From Candidatus Aminicenantota bacterium (GTDB lineage Bacteria > Acidobacteriota > Aminicenantia > UBA2199): DNA of 64,000 nt. Position 1 is the first letter of the stretch. Every line of letters begins with the position of its first letter. Where the stretch lies: assembly GCA_026393835.1 (NCBI GenBank), contig JAPKZK010000137.1:44429-108428 (forward strand), in the 5' to 3' direction. The position numbers and the translations under genes are program-made. Under the pieces are notes generated by a model. The model saw only the letters and a program-made list of their open reading frames with translations. It had not been told where the DNA came from and made no database searches. Shown here one piece after another: positions 57,906 to 64,000 of this stretch.

Positions 57906-59543
57906 TTGGAAGAGAATAAAAGCGGCGGCCGGTTTTCATTTCAGAATGCCTTACGCATCGCTGTACTCTCAATCCTGGTAGTGGTTTCGATTTTTTTAGC
58001 CGTCCTGGCGGAAACCCCTTTTTCTTTTGTCCCGGTATTCTTCGCCCTGGCGGTGGCCATGGGGTTCAGTATTCTCAATTTCAAGTTATTTAAATGGCTC
58101 AACTACCGGGTGGTTTTATACTTCCAGTCCCTGGTGGATATTGCCCTTATCACCCTCCTGGTTTACTATTCCGGCGGCATTACCAGCCCTTTTTATTTTC
58201 TCTATATCTTTCCCATTATCACGGCGGCGAGTTTTTTAACCCGGCGCGACACCATATACATTGCCACTCTATCTTATATCATGTTCGGGGTGTTGTCTGA
58301 TTTGATCTACCTGGAGATCATTCCCTTCTATCCCCTCATCGCTTCCATCAATATCACACTTGACGTTTTTATCTACAACCTGGTAATGAGCTTCGTGGCT
58401 TTTTCCAGCATCGCCATGTTATCTTCTTATTACTTTGATCGCATTCGAAAAACCGGGGCGGCTTTAAAAAATGCCAGGGAAAATTTAAAAGACCTGATGT
58501 TATTGAACAACACGGTGCTGGAAAAGATGGAAAACGGGTTTATTGTCAGCGATGCAAATGGCGTCATTATTTCCTATAATGAAAAATCCAGGACGTTATT
58601 AAAATTAAATAGCAACAGTAATATTTTCGACTTGTTGTCGTTGTCGCCGGTGGGTTCCCTGAAATCCGGCGGCGGGGATGAGGATTCCGACAGCGATAAT
58701 GAAGATGAAGATGAGGATGAAGTCGCGGTTTCCGACCTCAATAAAAAATTGTATTTTGAAGTGGAGGTGAATAACCGGGTGCTGGGCATCTCCCATTCCA
58801 TTATCGAGAATATTTATTCTTTCGATAAGGTATATGTTTTTATCGTAACGGATTTGACGGAAAAGCGGGAAATAGAGAAACGGTTAAAACAAAAAGAACG
58901 CCTGGCCCTGATCGGCGAAATGTCCGCCGGCATCGCCCATGAGATACGGAACCCCCTGGCTTCGATTTCCGGGTCTGTCCAGTTTCTCAGCAAGGAATTA
59001 AAACTGGACAAGGAGTATCAAAACCTGATGGACATTATCGTCAAGGAATCCGGCCGGTTATCCAATTCTATCGAGGTGTTCTTGGATTACGCCAGGCCCA
59101 TCCCATTAAAACCGGTGGAATTCGATCTCTCGCAAGCGGTGGATGACGTCTCGGAACTGATATCCCTGAATTACCCCGGGGTAAAACTGGTCAAAAAATA
59201 CAGTGAAGGAAATATGATAACCGCGGATATCAAGAAAATCGACCAGGTGATCTGGAATTTGATGAACAATTCGGTCAAAGCGATTAATGAAGACGGGGTC
59301 ATTGAAATTAATATTTACTGGAAAGACGGAGATATTTATCTTGCCGTTAAAGATAACGGGGTGGGGATCGCCGGCAGTGAAATGGAGAGAATATTTACCC
59401 CTTTTTATTCGAAATTCAGCTCGGGCATTGGGCTGGGTATGGCGATTGTTAAGCGGATTATCGACGAACATAATTTCGACATCAAAATAATTTCTGAAAA
59501 AAATATCGGGACCGAGGTAATCATATGTTTCAAGAGCAGTTGA
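57906..59543 (+). CDS. pilS: Membrane sensor histidine kinase, PilS-like
   Basis: 545 residues from a TTG start with GAGG upstream; no better ATG fits the spacing. Six membrane helices (about 16-180) are followed by a PAS-like domain with an unusual acidic run (GGGDEDSDSDNEDEDEDE, near 258-275), the H-box EMSAGIAHEIRNPLASISGS, the N-box VIWNLMNNSVKAI and VKDNGVGI / GIGLGMAIVKRII. It phosphorylates PilR. The 3' end overlaps pilR by 19 nt. Confidence 0.9.
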   Translation: MEENKSGGRFSFQNALRIAVLSILVVVSIFLAVLAETPFSFVPVFFALAVAMGFSILNFKLFKWLNYRVVLYFQSLVDIALITLLVYYSGGITSPFYFLYIFPIITAASFLTRRDTIYIATLSYIMFGVLSDLIYLEIIPFYPLIASINITLDVFIYNLVMSFVAFSSIAMLSSYYFDRIRKTGAALKNARENLKDLMLLNNTVLEKMENGFIVSDANGVIISYNEKSRTLLKLNSNSNIFDLLSLSPVGSLKSGGGDEDSDSDNEDEDEDEVAVSDLNKKLYFEVEVNNRVLGISHSIIENIYSFDKVYVFIVTDLTEKREIEKRLKQKERLALIGEMSAGIAHEIRNPLASISGSVQFLSKELKLDKEYQNLMDIIVKESGRLSNSIEVFLDYARPIPLKPVEFDLSQAVDDVSELISLNYPGVKLVKKYSEGNMITADIKKIDQVIWNLMNNSVKAINEDGVIEINIYWKDGDIYLAVKDNGVGIAGSEMERIFTPFYSKFSSGIGLGMAIVKRIIDEHNFDIKIISEKNIGTEVIICFKSS

Positions 59544-60925
59544 AAATTTTGGTCATTGATGATGATCCCAGCATCCGCAACATGTTGGCCATCGTCTTGA
59601 AAAAGAGCGGTTTCCAGGTCACCTGTACCGAGAGCGGCAAAACTTCCCTGGAAAAATTGAAAAAGGAAAGTTTCGACTTGATCATTTCCGATATCAAGAT
59701 GCCGGACATCGACGGCATCGAGCTGCTGAAGAAGATAAAGACCATTAGCCCGGAGATCCCGGTGATTATGATCACGGCGTTTGCTTCCGCCAACGATGCG
59801 GTGGAAGCGATGAAGCTGGGGGCCGAGGATTATGTGACCAAGCCCTTTAGCCTGGATGAATTAAAGATCATTATCGACCGCGCCATATACAAAACGAATA
59901 TGGAAAAGGAAAATATCCAGTTGAAATCGCGGTTGACGGATAAGGAAAAATTTGAAAACATCGTGGGTAAAAACCAGAAGATGCTGGATATTTTCGAAAT
60001 GGTCGATACCATTTCGCAAACCGATTCCTCCGTATTGATTAACGGTGAAAGCGGCACCGGCAAGGAATTGATCGCCAGGGCCATTCATAATAAAAGCGAG
60101 CGCAGCGGGTGTAAATTTGTATCCATCAACTGCGGCGCGCTGCCGGAAAATTTATTGGAGAGCGAATTGTTCGGTCATACCAAAGGCGCGTTTACCGATG
60201 CTTACAAGGATAAACAGGGATTATTCGAGGCGGCCCATAAGGGCGCCCTTTTCCTGGATGAAATCAGCGAGATGTCGCCAAAGATGCAGGTGAAATTGCT
60301 GCGCGCCCTCCAGGAACGGAAAATTCGCCGGGTGGGCGGCAATGAAGAATTGGAAATAGATGTCCGCATTATTTCCGCCACCAACAAGGATTTGACTGAA
60401 AAAATGAAAACAGGCGAGTTCCGGTCGGATCTCTTTTACCGCTTGAATGTGATCTCCATCAATCTCCCGCCGCTGCGGGAACGGAGAGACGATATCCCGC
60501 TGCTGCTGGAATTTTTCCTGAAAATTTTCAATGAAAAGTTTAACCGGGACATCGAGGGGTTTGAAAAAGATGCGCTGGAACTTTTCAATAGTTACCCCTG
60601 GCCCGGCAACATCCGGGAATTGGAGAATGTAGTGGAGCGGGCCGTGGCCCTGGAAAAGGGAAAATTCATTACCACCAAAAGTCTCTCGTCGGAACTGGTT
60701 TACAATATCTCGGCTAAGAATCCCCCGGCCGTTGATATCGATGCCTTGCTTCAGGAGGGGCATTTCGATTTCCAGGAGCATATCGATGATATCAGTCGCC
60801 GGCTCGTCATAAGGGCTTTCCAGTTAAGCAATTCCAATATGAAAAAGACGGCTGAAATGCTAAAACTCAATTACCGTTCCCTCCGGTATTTAATGGACAA
60901 ATACCGGGTAAAAGGCAAAGGGTAA
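59525..60925 (+). CDS. pilR: Sigma-54-dependent response regulator, PilR-like
   Basis: 466 residues. Receiver domain with Asp56 (LIISDIKMPDIDGIELLKKI) and the Lys in VTKPF; AAA+ domain with GESGTGKELIARAIHN, GAFTDAYKDKQGLFEAAHKG and the usual Arg region; a Fis-type HTH at the end (KKTAEMLKLNYRSLRYLMDK). It activates sigma-54 promoters, classically pilA; no pilin gene or clear sigma-54 site is seen in the window. Confidence 0.95.
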   Translation: MFQEQLKILVIDDDPSIRNMLAIVLKKSGFQVTCTESGKTSLEKLKKESFDLIISDIKMPDIDGIELLKKIKTISPEIPVIMITAFASANDAVEAMKLGAEDYVTKPFSLDELKIIIDRAIYKTNMEKENIQLKSRLTDKEKFENIVGKNQKMLDIFEMVDTISQTDSSVLINGESGTGKELIARAIHNKSERSGCKFVSINCGALPENLLESELFGHTKGAFTDAYKDKQGLFEAAHKGALFLDEISEMSPKMQVKLLRALQERKIRRVGGNEELEIDVRIISATNKDLTEKMKTGEFRSDLFYRLNVISINLPPLRERRDDIPLLLEFFLKIFNEKFNRDIEGFEKDALELFNSYPWPGNIRELENVVERAVALEKGKFITTKSLSSELVYNISAKNPPAVDIDALLQEGHFDFQEHIDDISRRLVIRAFQLSNSNMKKTAEMLKLNYRSLRYLMDKYRVKGKG

Positions 60926-60939
60926 ATAAAAAGGCGCCC

Positions 60940-61512
60940 ATGCGACTGATATTGGCTTCCTCATCGCCCCGCCGAAAGGAATTGTTAAATATGTTGGGCA
61001 TCGAACCGGAGATTATCGTACCCGTTGTGGATGAGAACACTTTGCCCGGGGAGTCCATGGAAACGTTCCTGCGCCGTGTGTCCATTGCCAAGGGGGAGGC
61101 GGTTTATAGGGATGAGTTTTTCGATATTCCCCTCATTAGTTCCGATACCATCGTATGGTGCGACAATTTAATCATTGGCAAGCCGGCGGACCGCGATGAG
61201 GCTTACCGGTTTATGAAAATATTGTCAGGCAATATGCATGAGGTATTAACCGGGTTGGCGGTTCGTTACCGGGGTGTATCTTATTATGAATATGCCCGGA
61301 CGCGGGTGGAGTTTTCCGAGATTAGCCAAGAGGAGTTGATATATTACCTGGATAATGAGCATTACTTGGACAAAGCCGGGGCTTATGCGATCCAGGGGCT
61401 GGCGTCGGCGTTTATTAAGAGGATCGACGGTTGTTTTTTTAATGTCATGGGGTTCCCGGTGAATCTTTTTTATCAAATGATGAAAGCAATGGGTATCGAA
61501 TTATATAAATGA
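60940..61512 (+). CDS. maf: Maf-family nucleotide pyrophosphatase
   Basis: 190 residues. LILASSSPRRKELLNMLGIE is the Maf signature; DTIVWCDNLIIGKPADRDEA and DKAGAYAIQGLASAFIKRID are also conserved. It hydrolyses non-canonical or selected NTPs (house-cleaning). It begins 14 nt after pilR, so it is the last gene of that operon, with no functional link to pili. Confidence 0.93.
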   Translation: MRLILASSSPRRKELLNMLGIEPEIIVPVVDENTLPGESMETFLRRVSIAKGEAVYRDEFFDIPLISSDTIVWCDNLIIGKPADRDEAYRFMKILSGNMHEVLTGLAVRYRGVSYYEYARTRVEFSEISQEELIYYLDNEHYLDKAGAYAIQGLASAFIKRIDGCFFNVMGFPVNLFYQMMKAMGIELYK

Positions 61513-61524
61513 AAGGGGAAGAAT

Positions 61525-61926
61525 ATGTATGAAAACATAACCCCAGAATATAATGCGGCCCTTGATGTCATTATAAGGGCGCGGCGTTCGGTAAGAGCAT
61601 TTAGCCCTATCCCGCCGGAGCGAAAGGCCATAGAGGCAATAATCCGGGCGGGATTATTCGCCCCATTTCCAGCGCTTGCGGTTGCCGCACAATCGTTGAG
61701 CTTCTGTCTTCAGAATATGTGGTTGAAAGCAACGTCCCTCGGCATCGGTTTTCAGCTTGTCAGTGCAGCGATGCAAATGGATAGCGACCCTGATTTTTGC
61801 AAACTTCTCAGCATTCCTTGTGGGGAATATGCGCTGGATGGATGTGCGCTGGGGTATCCGGCAGATACCTGTCAACCTCCTTCCGTCGAATATCCGACGG
61901 CGGATAAATCGGTCAGTTGGTTGTAA
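61525..61926 (+). CDS. Nitroreductase-family protein with internal deletion
   Basis: 133 residues against about 185-195 for the family. The FMN-site start RARRSVRAFSPIPPERKAIE and the C-terminal part NMWLKATSLGIGFQLVSAAM then GEYALDGCALGYPAD are intact, but the central part between GLFAPFPALAV and QNMWLKAT is shortened by about 50-60 residues. The frame is preserved. It may be a pseudogene or a reduced protein; enzymatic activity is doubtful. Confidence 0.7.
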   Translation: MYENITPEYNAALDVIIRARRSVRAFSPIPPERKAIEAIIRAGLFAPFPALAVAAQSLSFCLQNMWLKATSLGIGFQLVSAAMQMDSDPDFCKLLSIPCGEYALDGCALGYPADTCQPPSVEYPTADKSVSWL

Positions 61927-62331
61927 ATAGGAGAACAGGAAAGGATCAAGTGTAAATAGGAGGGGGAAAAAACTTGTGTGTCCCTTTTATTTCTAATCGA
62001 TGTTTCAGACGGACATTCTACCAGATTCCGCTGTACTGTCAAGGGATCGCTTTAATTTTTTTATAACCCACAACCTGTTTCCACTTCATCCCTGGAGCCA
62101 TATCCGAAAAGTCATGGATGTTTTGATATTTAAAATTGTAGATCGTCGCGAACAAGCATTGCCTGTTCCCACGGGCATTTGAAGGAACAGGCTACATAAA
62201 TGAATTGAAACCCTGAATGGTTATGAGTTTTCGATTTTGTAGGGGCGAATCCACGGCCCCCCATGTCTGTCCAAATTAAAATTTCTATTTTGTAGGTCAA
62301 AATAAGAATTGCTGACAAGTTACCGATTCCT
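61927..62331. other. Intergenic region with one hairpin
   Basis: GCCTGTTCC (62161-62169) and GGAACAGGC (62184-62192) form a 9-bp inverted repeat. Nothing else is recognised in this 405-bp gap. Confidence 0.4.
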
Positions 62332-62360
62332 TTGACTTTCGGTTAGGGGTGACATATAAT
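62332..62360 (+). promoter_or_regulatory. Promoter of the DUF1569/DinB-like gene
   Basis: TTGACT (62332-62337), 17 bp, TATAAT (62355-62360); GGAGG at 62378-62382 precedes GTG 62388. Confidence 0.75.
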
Positions 62361-62387
62361 CAATCATTGATCATAAAGGAGGATAAG

Positions 62388-62834
62388 GTGAAAAATTTAT
62401 TTAATGAAATTCATCTCGAGGAGATGAAAGCAAGAGTCGAAAAATTGGATAGTGAATCTGTCGCGCGGTGGGGGAAGTTTTCCGTACAGCGGATGGTGTG
62501 TCATTTATTAGATAACCTGGAGTATGCATTAGGGATAACCGAAGGTAAAACGGAAGCGGCAGCAGGGCCGCCGATGTTTATTCGTCATTTGATACGGTTG
62601 TATATTCCATTTCCAAAAGGTAAAATCCGGACGAGTCCGGGTATGCTGAAAAGGCAGCCTGGAGAGTGGGAAAAAGACAAGCGGGGAGTAATCGAATTGT
62701 TGGATCAGTTTTTGGAGAACCGGGATAAAGAGCCGTGGCCGATTCATCCATTTTTCGGCCGACTAAGTGGTCCGGCGTGGTCAAGATTAATCTGGCGACA
62801 TTTTAATCACCATCTCTCCCAATTCGGTGTTTAA
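62388..62834 (+). CDS. DUF1569/DinB-like protein
   Basis: 148 residues from the GTG at 62388, 5 nt after GGAGG; an ATG 39 nt upstream overlaps the promoter and is rejected. WGKFSVQRMVCHLLDNLEYA and LIWRHFNHHLSQFG supply the His residues of the DinB/YfiT-like four-helix fold (DUF1569). Members are probable metal-dependent thiol transferases or stress proteins; function unknown here. Confidence 0.8.
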   Translation: MKNLFNEIHLEEMKARVEKLDSESVARWGKFSVQRMVCHLLDNLEYALGITEGKTEAAAGPPMFIRHLIRLYIPFPKGKIRTSPGMLKRQPGEWEKDKRGVIELLDQFLENRDKEPWPIHPFFGRLSGPAWSRLIWRHFNHHLSQFGV

Positions 62835-62879
62835 ATACAAACTCAGTAAAATAAAGATGATTAATGAGGAGTGTCACAA

Positions 62880-62981
62880 ATGACGGAACCCAATTCTCAA
62901 ATTCAAGGATTCGACGATGAGATGAAGATCAAATACCGGCTATCGGCGTGCCAAACAAAAGCGGATAGCCGTTTCAGATAA
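62880..62981 (+). CDS. Small 33-residue ORF, probably truncated
   Basis: GAGGAG lies 7-8 nt before the ATG. The product MTEPNSQIQGFDDEMKIKYR then LSACQTKADSRFR has no known family. The GGCTATC/GATAGCC inverted repeat spans its end. Likely the start of a lost gene, cut off by the array that follows. Confidence 0.45.
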   Translation: MTEPNSQIQGFDDEMKIKYRLSACQTKADSRFR

Positions 62982-62999
62982 GAATGACCATTCTCAGAC

Positions 63000-63480
63000 A
63001 AAAAAACCGCGCGATAGAATCAACACCGCAGACCTCTCTTGAAAACCCAATTTATTCCTCTAAAATCTCGTGCGTTCGTCTAAAATCCCGTGCTCTTGAC
63101 TCTGCACCGCGTACTTTTGTCAAAAATCCCGTGCCTTTCTCTAAAACCTCGTGGTTTCCCCAGAATTCCCGTAGGTTTGGCTCTGCACCGCGTGATTTTC
63201 TCTAAAATCTCGTGGTTTTGTCTAAAATCCCGTGGTTTTCTCAAAAATCTCGTGGGTTTGGCTCTGCACCTCGTGGGTTTCTCTAAAACCCCGTGGATTT
63301 CGCTCCGCATCGCGTGTTTTTCTCTAAAATCTCGTGGTTTCTCCAAAATTCCCGTGGATTTGACTCTGCACCGCGTGTTTTTCTCTAAAAACTCGTGGTT
63401 TTGTCTAAAATCCCGTGGTTTTGTCAAAAACCTCGTGGGTTTCTCAAAATTCCCGTGGATTTCGCTCCGTACCATGTTTT
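63000..63480. repeat. Long 20/21-bp tandem array
   Basis: About 24 degenerate units, for example CGTGGTTTTGTCTAAAATCC. CGTG recurs at 63191, 63211, 63231, 63251, 63272, 63292, 63313, 63333, 63353, 63374, 63394, 63414, 63434 and 63454: mostly 20 bp with some 21. A longer order is set by CTCTGCACC variants (63181, 63262, 63365 and others). Both strands show 131-codon open frames by chance. Confidence 0.9.
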
Positions 63481-63542
63481 ATTGATATCTCCGGGGATAA
63501 TCAACTCCGCTCCGCTGGAAAGGGACAGGCAAAAAACTGAAT

Positions 63543-63890
63543 ATGATTGATATCGGACTACTTGTGTGTTGCAGTTTTCAGCCAGGCAACGATTTTACAG
63601 AGGAAACGTTATGCGCCTATTATAAATTGAATACGGTGAAAACGGGGACAGGTGAAAACGGAAACATGCCGGAATTGTTACTCGATGCTTTCCTAGAAGA
63701 TATTATCTTTGAAAAACATGCGGCGGCGATAATTCAGAAAATCGAAAAATACAAAGATACCGGTAAATATATTCTTTATTTCGAGGATAAAGCCGTTCCC
63801 ATTGGTCCCTTACCGTTGTTGCCCAGGCCCCAAGGTAAATTAAAAGCCCCGCAAGAGCTGCGTTTCCCTATTCTCTTAACACTCGGGTAG
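63543..63890 (+). CDS. Small hypothetical protein
   Basis: 115 residues, with a helical centre (LLLDAFLEDIIFEKHAAAII) and a Pro-rich end (VPIGPLPLLPRPQGK). No signal peptide or recognised family. No convincing Shine-Dalgarno precedes the ATG. It follows the tandem array directly. The remaining 110 bp to the window edge show no gene, only a short ACGCGGACAAATG repeat piece. Confidence 0.5.
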   Translation: MIDIGLLVCCSFQPGNDFTEETLCAYYKLNTVKTGTGENGNMPELLLDAFLEDIIFEKHAAAIIQKIEKYKDTGKYILYFEDKAVPIGPLPLLPRPQGKLKAPQELRFPILLTLG

Positions 63891-64000
63891 TATACGCCCA
63901 GTACGCATCTAAAAATAAACGCGGACAAATGTACTTGCGATTTTCCGATTTCTGAATACCCGCTATCGCTGAATAACCTCCGATGGCAATTCCCTCCGAA

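Noticed and set aside
63000..63480. CRISPR array
   Set aside because: Units are 20-21 bp with no fixed repeat/unique-spacer alternation, and no cas genes are nearby.

Overview
The window reads as chromosome of a Gram-negative bacterium: signal peptidase I, an outer-membrane TraF_2-type barrel candidate, type IV pilus motor genes with a PilS/PilR-type pair, and many secreted or anchored proteins. The mix of ROCO, TIR, STAND-TPR and AAA-PD-(D/E)XK proteins, radical-SAM peptide maturation and many short dispersed repeats resembles uncultured Acidobacteriota/Aminicenantota (OP8)-like genomes. That assignment is inference; no rRNA or tRNA was found to support it.

Layout. 1-7.3 kb: end of an unknown gene, a DUF2283 protein, lepB, a cytidylate-kinase-like/BON protein, a UbiA-type prenyltransferase with a coupled hypothetical, purH and a CorC/CNNM-type membrane protein. 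7.4-16.8 kb: a 1200-residue secreted deacetylase/beta-helix/BACON protein, a HicB remnant, and a probable RiPP operon (CXXX-repeat precursor, radical SAM/SPASM enzyme, membrane-anchored subtilase), then two hypotheticals. 16.9-26.5 kb: a large secreted protein, an orphan nucleotidyltransferase, and three minus-strand genes (ROCO, TIR, AAA-ATPase/PD-(D/E)XK) that carry homologous promoters and leaders. 26.5-32.3 kb: two divergent HU-like proteins around a 21-bp-periodic control region, eroded toxin-antitoxin fragments, and an ABC-type ATPase plus TOPRIM-like pair. 32.3-44 kb: mostly housekeeping genes (Smr, P5C dehydrogenase, rRNA methyltransferase, PrsW, cupin, pseudouridine synthase, ferredoxin, MFS, M20D peptidase). 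44.1-50.7 kb: an accessory block punctuated by three copies of one direct repeat, holding MntA with a broken HepT, an orphan antitoxin-like gene, a phosphoribosyltransferase/SLOG pair and a STAND-TPR protein. 50.9-61.5 kb: M55 aminopeptidase, a small membrane protein, the TraF-like barrel and the operon pilB-pilT-pilC-pilS-pilR-maf. 61.5-64 kb: a truncated nitroreductase, a DUF1569/DinB-like protein and a long tandem array.

Two features run through the window. First, many genes have a TTGNNN-N17-TATNNT promoter whose -10 box ends only 6-9 nt before the start codon and no Shine-Dalgarno, so leaderless mRNAs seem common beside normal SD-led ones. Second, unrelated intergenic arrays repeat with a period of 20-21 or 42 bp, about two or four helical turns. 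The best candidate for an undescribed system is the CXXX-repeat RiPP operon at 12.1-14.8 kb; next are the ROCO/TIR/AAA cassettes, the PRTase-SLOG pair and the ATPase-TOPRIM-like pair. All functions are read from motifs and context; none was checked by a database search.
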